Of a stretch of DNA of 19,786 nt, positions 14,146 through 19,786 are shown in pieces. Under the pieces are notes generated by a model. It saw only the letters and a program-made list of their open reading frames with translations, was not told the origin of the DNA and searched no databases. The stretch covers positions 1 through 19,786 of the forward strand of contig JAFUZI010000054.1 of assembly GCA_017476705.1 (NCBI GenBank), read 5' to 3'. Position 1 is the first letter of the stretch. Every line of letters starts with the position of its first letter. Source of the DNA: Bacilli bacterium (GTDB lineage Bacteria; Bacillota_I; Bacilli_A; RF39; UBA660). The position numbers and the translations under genes were made by a program.

Positions 14146-14206
14146 TATAATATAGTGTACTTATGTACAATTTGGAAATCTGTAGTGTTTATGGATTTCC
14201 TTTTTT
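14146..14206 (+). ncRNA. Candidate promoter-terminator unit with no ORF (about 50-nt RNA)
   Basis: A perfect TATAAT (14146-14151) is followed, with no ORF, by the inverted repeat TGTAC-TTAT-GTACA (14156-14169). A terminator hairpin follows (GGAAATC 14174-14180, GATTTCC 14194-14200, then TTTTTT). The stem can extend by two wobble and two Watson-Crick pairs only on the plus strand (14181-14184 with 14190-14193), so plus is the likely sense. The predicted RNA is about 14158-14206. The -35 (TTAATA, 14123-14128) is weak. It could instead be a leader or an operator region for a neighbouring gene. Confidence 0.4.
14174..14206 (+). terminator. Orphan intrinsic terminator
   Basis: A GGAAATC/GATTTCC stem is followed by six T, with no plus-strand gene between it and the previous terminator at 13458-13484. 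It must end an untranslated transcript or block stray transcription. Confidence 0.8.
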
Positions 14207-14207
14207 C

Positions 14208-14236
14208 TTGTTTATTTTTAAAAAATAATTTATAAT
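14208..14236 (+). promoter_or_regulatory. Promoter of the 14252 gene
   Basis: TTGTTT (14208-14213), a 17-nt spacer and a perfect TATAAT (14231-14236) lie 15 nt before the ATG. The -35 directly follows the orphan terminator's T-tract. Confidence 0.65.
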
Positions 14237-14251
14237 ATCTATGGTGATAAT

Positions 14252-15163
14252 ATGAAGAAACAATTAATTTTAGTTTTATTATCTTTGATTATTATTTTAG
14301 GATGTTTTACATGGTATAGCTTATCATCAAAAAAAGAAGAAATTGATCCTATTGAACAAATTGAATTGTCATATAAAAATTTTGAGTTTAAAAATTTAAA
14401 TGAAAAAAAAGATAATCTGTTTAAACTTGATGAATATAAAATAAATTATGACATGTCTAAAGAATCAACAGTTGTTAAAATAAATAATAATTCAATATCT
14501 GCTTATTTAATAGATGACATTCTTCACATTATGACATCAAGTAATATTGATTATAAATATCCTGATTTAGGAGAAATAGATAGATTGATGTTTTATAAGT
14601 GGTGCAACTGTAATAGAAGTTGTTACAAATTAATTATTTTAACTGAAGTAGGAGATATTTATTATATTGATTTAAGCGATGATATAAATTTTGATGATCC
14701 AACAATATTTAAAAAATTAGAAAGCAATTTAAAATTTAAAAATATTGGATATGTTAATAATTTAAAAATAGATGATACATGTGGAATTAATGGCCTTGGC
14801 CTTTTATGTGATAATAATGAAACAGTTATATATGATAATGAATTTAATATATTTAAGCAAGAATATTTTGATTATTTAAAACTTAATGATCATATTTTAT
14901 ATGTTTATCCAACTGGCATTATTAGTTTAGATAATTATGAAAAACATATTAATTCTTTTTCGCATATATATGTATCCAATGATTTGTTTTACTTAGTTGG
15001 AATTGATTCATATTTATATAAACTTGAGTTAGATAATACATTAACAAAAGTATCTAATAAAAAAATATCTAAAATAGGTTACGATAAGAAAAATACTATA
15101 ATTGTTATATATAGTGATGCTACTGCTAAAAAAATAAATATAAGTGGTATATTAGGTAATTAA
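14252..15163 (+). CDS. Membrane-anchored extracytoplasmic protein of unknown function
   Basis: The 303-residue protein has a basic start and a hydrophobic segment (4-22) ending in ILGC (Cys18), a marginal lipobox; it is either a lipoprotein or a single-pass anchor. The remainder is acidic, Asn/Asp/Ile/Tyr-rich and appears all-beta, with short repeats of the kind hydrophobic-strand, turn, hydrophobic-strand (for example around residues 85-95, 128-140, 235-260 and 275-298). This could be a small beta-propeller, but no blade motif is clear. Five further cysteines are clustered (118, 120, 124, 177, 186) and may pair or bind metal. I do not recognise a family. It has its own promoter, GGTGATAAT before ATG, and a terminator overlapping its stop. 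Confidence 0.6.
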   Translation: MKKQLILVLLSLIIILGCFTWYSLSSKKEEIDPIEQIELSYKNFEFKNLNEKKDNLFKLDEYKINYDMSKESTVVKINNNSISAYLIDDILHIMTSSNIDYKYPDLGEIDRLMFYKWCNCNRSCYKLIILTEVGDIYYIDLSDDINFDDPTIFKKLESNLKFKNIGYVNNLKIDDTCGINGLGLLCDNNETVIYDNEFNIFKQEYFDYLKLNDHILYVYPTGIISLDNYEKHINSFSHIYVSNDLFYLVGIDSYLYKLELDNTLTKVSNKKISKIGYDKKNTIIVIYSDATAKKINISGILGN

Positions 15164-15185
15164 GGAACGCTTAGTTCTTTTTTTA
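15162..15185 (+). terminator. Terminator overlapping the stop of the 14252 gene
   Basis: AAGGAAC (15162-15168) pairs with GTTCTTT (15174-15180, one G-U) around loop GCTTA, followed by T. The left arm contains the last two bases of the TAA stop. Confidence 0.8.
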
Positions 15186-15197
15186 TTTAACTCTTCA

Positions 15198-15206
15198 TGA
15201 TATAAT
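15198..15206 (+). promoter_or_regulatory. polA: polA extended -10
   Basis: TGATATAAT ends 15 nt before the polA ATG, with AGGTGAT in between (15212-15218). The -35 position is inside the preceding terminator's T-tract. Confidence 0.65.
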
Positions 15207-15221
15207 TAAATAGGTGATAAT

Positions 15222-17807
15222 ATGGAGAAGATAATATTGGTTGATGGTAATAATCTACTTTTTAGAAGTTATTATGCAACTGCATACAATGGTAATTTTA
15301 TGAATAATTCAAAAGGCTTTCCAACTAATGCTTTATTTGGATTCGCTAATATGATGAATAAAATAATTATGGAAGAGAATCCTTCATATATATTAGTTGC
15401 ATTTGATAAAGGAAAAACATTTAGACATAATGAATATAGTGATTATAAAGGTGGAAGAATTGAAACTCCAGATGAGTTAAAGCGTCAATTCCCTGTTGCT
15501 AAAGAAATGCTTACATATATGGGAATTAAATATTATGAAATTGATAACTATGAAGCAGATGATATTATTGGTACATTTGCGAGTTATTGTGATAATGATC
15601 CAAACTTTATAGGAACAATTATTAGTAGTGATAAAGATTTACTACAATTAATTAGTAATGATATAGATATAAAGCTTTTAAAACAAAAGGATTATATTAG
15701 ATATAATGAGTCTACATTTAAAGAAGAATATGGAATTAATCCTATTAATATAATTGATTTAAAGGCCTTGATGGGTGATCCTTCAGATAATATTCCTGGT
15801 GTTAAAGGTGTTGGAGAAAAAACGGCTTTAAAACTTTTACAAGAATATAAAACATTAGATGGTATTTATGAGCATATAAATGAAATAAAAGGTAAACTGC
15901 AAGAAAAATTAATTGCTGATAAAGATAATGCTTATATGTCTTATCATTTGGCTACTATTATAAAAGATGTTCCTATGGATATAGATATAAATGACTTAAA
16001 ATATAAAGAAAAAGATATAGAAAAATTAAATAACTTATATGAAGAATTGGAGTTTTATTCATTCATAAAAAAAGAAAAGAAAAAATTTGATGATATAAAT
16101 GTTACTATAGTAGATAGCTTAGATAATTTGGTGATTAAAGAAAACTCTAGTGCTTATTTAGAAATACTTGGTGCAAATTATCATACATCAGATATACTAG
16201 GCCTAGCTATTTATAATAGTGAACAATCATTATTTATACCATTTGAAGTTTTAAAAAATATAAAAAAAATAGATAATATTTCTTCTACATATGATTTTAA
16301 AAAGATGTATGTTGCACTTAAATGGCATAACATAGAAATATCCGACAATATATTTGATTTAATGATTGCAGGCAATTTACTTAATTATAATATTAAGGAT
16401 GATATAGCATATCTTTCTAATCAAATGGGCTACAGTATTCCATTTTATGACTCCATGTATCAAAAAGTTAAGACTAAATCTATTTATGAAGCACCAGATA
16501 TAGAAGAAGTTGCGAAAATAGCTTTATTAAAAGCCAGATTTATATATGAAAATAAAGTGATTTTAGAAGATAAATTAATTGATGAGGGAATGATTGATTT
16601 ATTTGAGACTATTGAAAATCCATTAGCTCATACCCTTGGTGATATGGAGTTTAATGGCGTTTATGTAAATGTTGATGTACTTGATAAATTAGGTGAAAAA
16701 TTTATTAGTGAAGAGAAAAATATTGAAAAAGAAATATATGATTTGGCAGGAGTAGAATTTAATATATCAAGTCCTAAACAATTAGGAGAAGTTTTATTTG
16801 AAAAATTAAATTTATCACATGGTAAGAAAAATAAAAATGGATATTCTACATCAGTAGATATACTTAATAAAATAAGATTCGAACATCCAATAGTTGATAA
16901 AATAATTGATTATCGTACTGTTACGAAGTTATATACAACATATGTTGAAGGGCTTAAAAACTGTGTTTTAAAAGATGGTAAAGTCCATACAATTTTTACA
17001 CAAACTTTAACGCGTACTGGACGATTATCCTCAATTGAACCAAATTTACAAAATATTCCTATTAGAAGTGAATATGGTAAACTTATTAGAAAAGCTTTTG
17101 TGCCTAGTTTAAATTCGGTAATTTTAAGTAGCGATTATTCTCAAATTGAACTTAGAGTAATGTCACACATGGCAGGAATTAAATCACTTAAAGATGCATT
17201 TTTAAATGGCATTGATGTTCATACTAAAACAGCAAGTGATATTTATAAAGTTCCAACTGATGAAGTTACAAAAAGTATGAGAAGAATGGCTAAGGCAACA
17301 AATTTTGGAATTATTTATGGAATAAGTAAATATGGTCTATCTGAAAATTTAGGAATATCACCTAAAGAAGCAGGTGAATTTATGGATAACTATTTAGCTA
17401 CTTATCCAGGCATAGAAGAGTTTAAGAAGAGTACGATTGATAATGCTTATAAAAATGGATATGTAAAAACACTTACTAATAGAAAAAGATATATAGAAGA
17501 GTTAAAAAATGCTAATTATATGATTAGACAAAGTGGTGAGAGAATTGCGCTTAATACGCCAATTCAAGGAACAGCTGCTGATATGATTAAACTTGCTATG
17601 GTAAATATTGATAAAAGATTTAGACAAGAAAATATTAAATCAAAAATGATTATTCAAGTACACGATGAGCTTGTATTTGATACTTTAAATGATGAACTTG
17701 ATAGAGTTATTGAAATTGTTAAAGATGAGATGGATAATGTTATTAAACTTGATGTGCCACTTTCTGTTGATATAGAATATGGTTCAGATTGGTATGAGGC
17801 TAAATAG
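15222..17807 (+). CDS. polA: DNA polymerase I with degenerate proofreading domain
   Basis: This is a full-length 861-residue Pol I. The N-terminal 5' nuclease domain (about 1-290) has DGNNLLFRSYYA (8-19), SSDKDLLQLIS and GDPSDNIPGVKGVGEKTAL. The middle 3'-5' exonuclease-like domain (about 295-470) lacks the usual acidic pair: the DTE position reads YLEIL, and the late aspartate is missing where VAKIALLKARFIY lies, although FDLMIAGNLL keeps one Asp. Proofreading is therefore probably lost, as in Bacillus-type Pol I. The polymerase domain is intact: motif A DYSQIELR (Asp638), motif B with Lys691 and Phe695 in KATNFGIIYG, and motif C HDE (814-816). It fills gaps in repair and removes RNA primers. 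No hairpin terminator is visible after it. Confidence 0.97.
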   Translation: MEKIILVDGNNLLFRSYYATAYNGNFMNNSKGFPTNALFGFANMMNKIIMEENPSYILVAFDKGKTFRHNEYSDYKGGRIETPDELKRQFPVAKEMLTYMGIKYYEIDNYEADDIIGTFASYCDNDPNFIGTIISSDKDLLQLISNDIDIKLLKQKDYIRYNESTFKEEYGINPINIIDLKALMGDPSDNIPGVKGVGEKTALKLLQEYKTLDGIYEHINEIKGKLQEKLIADKDNAYMSYHLATIIKDVPMDIDINDLKYKEKDIEKLNNLYEELEFYSFIKKEKKKFDDINVTIVDSLDNLVIKENSSAYLEILGANYHTSDILGLAIYNSEQSLFIPFEVLKNIKKIDNISSTYDFKKMYVALKWHNIEISDNIFDLMIAGNLLNYNIKDDIAYLSNQMGYSIPFYDSMYQKVKTKSIYEAPDIEEVAKIALLKARFIYENKVILEDKLIDEGMIDLFETIENPLAHTLGDMEFNGVYVNVDVLDKLGEKFISEEKNIEKEIYDLAGVEFNISSPKQLGEVLFEKLNLSHGKKNKNGYSTSVDILNKIRFEHPIVDKIIDYRTVTKLYTTYVEGLKNCVLKDGKVHTIFTQTLTRTGRLSSIEPNLQNIPIRSEYGKLIRKAFVPSLNSVILSSDYSQIELRVMSHMAGIKSLKDAFLNGIDVHTKTASDIYKVPTDEVTKSMRRMAKATNFGIIYGISKYGLSENLGISPKEAGEFMDNYLATYPGIEEFKKSTIDNAYKNGYVKTLTNRKRYIEELKNANYMIRQSGERIALNTPIQGTAADMIKLAMVNIDKRFRQENIKSKMIIQVHDELVFDTLNDELDRVIEIVKDEMDNVIKLDVPLSVDIEYGSDWYEAK

Positions 17808-17808
17808 T

Positions 17809-17836
17809 TTTACAAGTGATAAAAAATATGTATAAT
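17809..17836 (+). promoter_or_regulatory. rbr: Rubrerythrin promoter
   Basis: TTTACA (17809-17814), a 16-nt spacer and a perfect TATAAT (17831-17836) begin 1 nt after the polA stop. The leader has the strongest SD in the window, AGGAGGT. No PerR-like inverted repeat is evident. Confidence 0.75.
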
Positions 17837-17853
17837 AAATATAGGAGGTAATT

Positions 17854-18393
17854 ATGGAATTAAAAGGAAGTTTAACAGAAAAAAATTTAATGACTGCATT
17901 TGCAGGTGAATCACAAGCAAGAAATAAATATACATTTTATGCATCAAAAGCTAAAAAGGATGGATATGAACAAATCGCAGCTTTATTTGAAGAAACTGCT
18001 AATAATGAAAAAGAACATGCTAAAATTTGGTTCAAACTACTTCATGATGGAGAAGTGCCAACTACAACTGTTAATTTAAAAGATGCAGCAGATGGTGAAA
18101 ATTATGAATGGACAGATATGTATCAAAGCTTTGCTAAAACAGCTCGTGAAGAAGGATTTGATCATATAGCAAATTTATTTGAGAGTGTTGGTGAGATTGA
18201 AAGACATCATGAAGAAAGATTTAAAAAATTACTTAAAAACATAGAAGACGAAGTTGTATTTTCTAGTGAAGGTGATTCTATTTGGATTTGTCGTAACTGT
18301 GGACATATAGTAATTGGAAAGTCTGCTCCTAAGGTATGTCCTGTATGCAACCATCCACAAAGTTATTTTGAAAGAAGAAACACTAATTATTAA
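17854..18393 (+). CDS. rbr: Rubrerythrin
   Basis: The 179-residue rubrerythrin is a cytosolic peroxidase that protects anaerobes from hydrogen peroxide. The N-terminal four-helix ferritin-like domain (1-130) carries diiron ligands: Glu19 (AGESQAR), Glu52 and His55 (NEKEH), Glu99/100 (AREEG) and the Glu116-x2-His119 pair (EIERHH). The C-terminal rubredoxin-like domain (about 142-175) has the iron knuckles C146-x2-C149 and C162-x2-C165. Order and length match the classical rubrerythrin. The strong SD and good promoter suggest high expression. It is transcribed alone with a terminator at its stop. Confidence 0.97.
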   Translation: MELKGSLTEKNLMTAFAGESQARNKYTFYASKAKKDGYEQIAALFEETANNEKEHAKIWFKLLHDGEVPTTTVNLKDAADGENYEWTDMYQSFAKTAREEGFDHIANLFESVGEIERHHEERFKKLLKNIEDEVVFSSEGDSIWICRNCGHIVIGKSAPKVCPVCNHPQSYFERRNTNY

Positions 18394-18414
18394 GAGAATT
18401 TAATTCTCTTTTTT
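18392..18414 (+). terminator. Rubrerythrin terminator overlapping the stop codon
   Basis: AAGAGAAT/ATTCTCTT (18392-18399 with 18403-18410, loop TTA) is followed by T. The TAA stop (18391-18393) provides the first bases of the stem. Confidence 0.85.
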
Positions 18415-18423
18415 ATATATTTA

Positions 18424-18432
18424 TGATACAAT
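18424..18432 (+). promoter_or_regulatory. Extended -10 of the glycosyltransferase gene
   Basis: TGATACAAT ends 15 nt before the ATG at 18448, abutting AGGTGGT. No clear -35 is seen. Confidence 0.55.
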
Positions 18433-18447
18433 TAAATAGGTGGTTAT

Positions 18448-19452
18448 ATGAAAGTATTACTTTATACTGAAGGTCTTAAAAAAATAGGCAAATCTGGTCT
18501 TGGTAAAGCTGTTAAACATCAAATAAGAGCTTTAGAAGATAATGGAATAGAATATAGTTTAGATCCTAAAGATATAAAATCTTGTGATATTGTACATATT
18601 AACTTTTATGGTTTAAAATCATATATGCTTGCTAAGAGGGCACATAGATTAGGTAAAAAAGTAGTGTATCATGCACATTCAACTGAAGAAGATTTTAAAA
18701 ATTCATTTATTTTTTCTAATAAAGTCTCTAAAATATTTAAATGGTGGATTTCAAAGTGTTATAAACTAGGTGATGTAATAATAACTCCAACTGAATATTC
18801 TAAAAGATTACTTCTTAATTATAATTTGAATAGAGATATATATGCTATATCTAATGGCCTTGATACAAGATTTTTTGAATGTGATACAGTATGGGGTAGA
18901 GAATTTAGAAAGTATTATCATTATAATGAAAATGATAAAGTAATTATGGGGGTTGGATTATACCTAAAGAGAAAAGGCATATTAGATTTTGTAGAACTTG
19001 CTAAAAGAATGCCTGAATATAAATTTATTTGGTTTGGATACCTAGATTTAAAATATGTACCAAAAGAGATTAAAGATGCTGTTAATACGAAATTACCTAA
19101 TTTAAAATTTGCAGGATACGTTGAACCAATTTTTTTAAGAAAAGCTTATAGTGGTGCTAATTTATATTTATTTCCAACACTAGAAGAGACTGAAGGAATA
19201 CCTATATTAGAAGCTATGTGTGAGTGTATTCCAACTCTAGTTCGTGATATTCCTGTATTTGAAGAATATAAAAATAATATTGATGTTTATAAAGCAAAAG
19301 ATATTGATGACTTTGAAGCTAGAATTAAAGATATTTTAGAAGGTAGACTTCCTTCTTTAAAAGAAAATGGCTATAAATGCGCAAAAGCTAAAGATGTAAA
19401 AATTGTTGGTAAACAATTAATAGATGTTTATGAAAAAGTATTAAAGGGTTAA
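18448..19452 (+). CDS. GT4 glycosyltransferase, CpoA/LafB-like diglycosyl-diacylglycerol synthase
   Basis: The 334-residue GT-B fold enzyme of family GT4 lacks transmembrane helices and is expected at the cytoplasmic membrane face. Features are an N-terminal KVLLYTEGLKKIGKSGLGKAV (2-22), DIVHINFYG, HAHSTEEDFKNSF and TPTEYSKRLL. The nucleotide-sugar site has EETEGIPILE (the E-x7-E type motif). The N-terminal third closely resembles, from memory, streptococcal CpoA/LafB, which adds the second sugar to monoglucosyl-diacylglycerol. That would make the product a diglycosyl glycolipid and complements the pgsA-like gene in lipid synthesis. The sugar specificity cannot be read from sequence. AGGTGGT precedes the ATG. 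A weak AAGGG/CCCTT hairpin lies at the stop, just before the tRNA gene, so read-through into the tRNA is possible. Confidence 0.8.
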   Translation: MKVLLYTEGLKKIGKSGLGKAVKHQIRALEDNGIEYSLDPKDIKSCDIVHINFYGLKSYMLAKRAHRLGKKVVYHAHSTEEDFKNSFIFSNKVSKIFKWWISKCYKLGDVIITPTEYSKRLLLNYNLNRDIYAISNGLDTRFFECDTVWGREFRKYYHYNENDKVIMGVGLYLKRKGILDFVELAKRMPEYKFIWFGYLDLKYVPKEIKDAVNTKLPNLKFAGYVEPIFLRKAYSGANLYLFPTLEETEGIPILEAMCECIPTLVRDIPVFEEYKNNIDVYKAKDIDDFEARIKDILEGRLPSLKENGYKCAKAKDVKIVGKQLIDVYEKVLKG

Positions 19453-19463
19453 TTCCCTTAATT

Positions 19464-19540
19464 GTTCTCGTAGCTCAGTAGGATAGAGCAATCGCCTCCT
19501 AAGCGATAGGTCGGGGGTTCAATTCCCTTCGGGAACGCCA
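19464..19540 (+). tRNA. tRNA-Arg (anticodon CCU)
   Basis: The 77-nt cloverleaf has acceptor GTTCTCG/CGGGAAC (one G-U), a D-arm GCTC..GAGC and anticodon stem ATCGC/GCGAT. Loop CTCCTAA has anticodon CCT at 19498-19500. The T-arm is GGGGG/CCCTT with loop TTCAATT, and the CCA end is encoded (19538-19540). It reads AGG. Confidence 0.96.
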
Positions 19541-19551
19541 TATAAAAATAC

Positions 19552-19584
19552 ATGTCTTGATTATATAATATCAAGGCATTTTTT
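19552..19584 (+). terminator. tRNA-Arg terminator
   Basis: A 10-bp stem (19552-19561 with 19570-19579, one G-U) with an 8-nt loop is followed by six T, 12 nt after CCA. Confidence 0.85.
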
Positions 19585-19612
19585 AATGATTATTAATGCG
19601 CTTTTTGTGTTG

Positions 19613-19642
19613 TTGATAAAATATGCTATATCGTGGTATAAT
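19613..19642 (+). promoter_or_regulatory. Prepilin gene promoter
   Basis: TTGATA (19613-19618), an 18-nt spacer and the extended -10 TGGTATAAT (19634-19642) are seen. TGGAGGT is the SD. Confidence 0.7.
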
Positions 19643-19667
19643 TACTAATAGAATATGGAGGTATATA

Positions 19668-19786
19668 ATGAAGAAACGTGGATTCACTTTAATAGAACTT
19701 CTTGCTGTTATAATTGTAATTGCAATAATCGCGCTAATTGCATATCCAACTATTACAGGAATAGTTGAAAGGACAAGAAAAGCAGC
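19668..19786 (+). CDS. Type IV prepilin-like protein (partial, runs off the window)
   Basis: The first 39 codons read MKKRG-FTLIELLAVIIVIAI and onward. This is a short basic leader ending in Gly5, the prepilin peptidase site before Phe6, Glu at mature position 5 (Glu10) and a hydrophobic helix. It is the N-methylation/prepilin signature of type IV pilins, competence pseudopilins (ComGC-like) or type II secretion pseudopilins. The fold beyond the helix is outside the window, so these cannot be separated. The start is supported by TGGAGGT and a good promoter. As it stands directly after a tRNA with its own promoter, it may head a pilin operon to the right. Confidence 0.85.
   Translation, partial: MKKRGFTLIELLAVIIVIAIIALIAYPTITGIVERTRKA

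Noticed and set aside
17807..17853. polA terminator
   Set aside because: No hairpin with T-tract is visible between polA and rubrerythrin. A promoter fills the space, so polA transcription may read through to 18414.
17815..17853. PerR operator upstream of rubrerythrin
   Set aside because: The sequence around the -10 box lacks the extended A/T inverted repeat typical of PerR boxes.
19443..19459. Terminator between the glycosyltransferase and tRNA-Arg
   Set aside because: AAGGG/CCCTT is only a 5-bp stem with no T-tract (followed by AATTG), so I do not count it as a terminator.
19464..19667. Integrated element at the tRNA-Arg 3' end
   Set aside because: No integrase and no repeat of the tRNA 3' end within the window. 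A normal terminator follows.
1..19786. Mycoplasma-type genetic code (UGA = Trp)
   Set aside because: All Trp codons seen are UGG, and gpmA and the Fic gene end at UGA in the expected place.

Overview
This is a compact, very AT-rich stretch of a low-GC Gram-positive-type (Bacillota/Mycoplasmatota-like) chromosome. RNase HIII, RecD2, MutS, an exonuclease-degenerate Pol I, a CpoA/LafB-like glycolipid glycosyltransferase and GGTGAT-type ribosome binding sites all fit that group. Rubrerythrin suggests an anaerobic or oxygen-avoiding lifestyle. UGA is used as a stop (end of gpmA at 8919-8921, end of the Fic gene at 5377-5375) and Trp is UGG, so the code is the standard bacterial one and not the Mycoplasma/Spiroplasma code. 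I cannot name the species; an uncultured gut Bacilli/RF39-type lineage is a guess. No IS element, phage gene, integrase or CRISPR array is visible.

Layout: 1-1311 (+) holds two zinc-ribbon-tethered membrane proteins. 1320-2365 (-) holds a Cys-rich CFI-box protein and a DUF4282-like membrane protein. 2458-5355 (+) is mutS plus a small membrane protein. 5375-7256 (-) holds an autoinhibited-type Fic protein and RNase HIII. 7377-8093 (+) is a CvpA-family protein. 8229-10541 (+) is an operon of phosphoglycerate mutase, a Mn-type CDF transporter with a long C-terminal extension, and a transglutaminase-like protein. 10593-12806 (+) is recD2. 12878-13472 holds two small membrane/secreted proteins flanking a candidate minus-strand RNA. 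13469-14089 (-) is a CDP-alcohol phosphatidyltransferase (pgsA-like). 14252-15163 (+) is an unrecognised membrane-anchored protein. 15222-17807 is polA, 17854-18393 rubrerythrin, and 18448-19452 a glycolipid glycosyltransferase. tRNA-Arg(CCU) follows, and the window ends in a truncated type IV prepilin gene. No stretch over 300 bp lacks a gene; the longest gap (13034-13259) carries the candidate ncRNA and an A-tract-rich divergent promoter region.

Functionally the window is mostly housekeeping: DNA repair and replication (mutS, rnhC, recD2, polA), membrane lipid synthesis (pgsA, the glycosyltransferase), glycolysis (gpmA) and oxidative defence (rubrerythrin). The unusual part is the regulatory architecture. 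Nine genes share an almost invariant module in which the -10 box lies 15-16 nt before the start codon, predicting mRNAs that begin at the Shine-Dalgarno with leaders of about 8-10 nt. Many terminators swallow the stop codon of the gene they end, and terminator T-tracts abut or overlap the next promoter. Two intergenic spaces contain promoter-terminator units with no ORF. Their G-U wobble asymmetry points to structured RNAs: a three-hairpin RNA of about 100 nt on the minus strand (13031-13133) and an RNA of about 50 nt on the plus strand (14158-14206).
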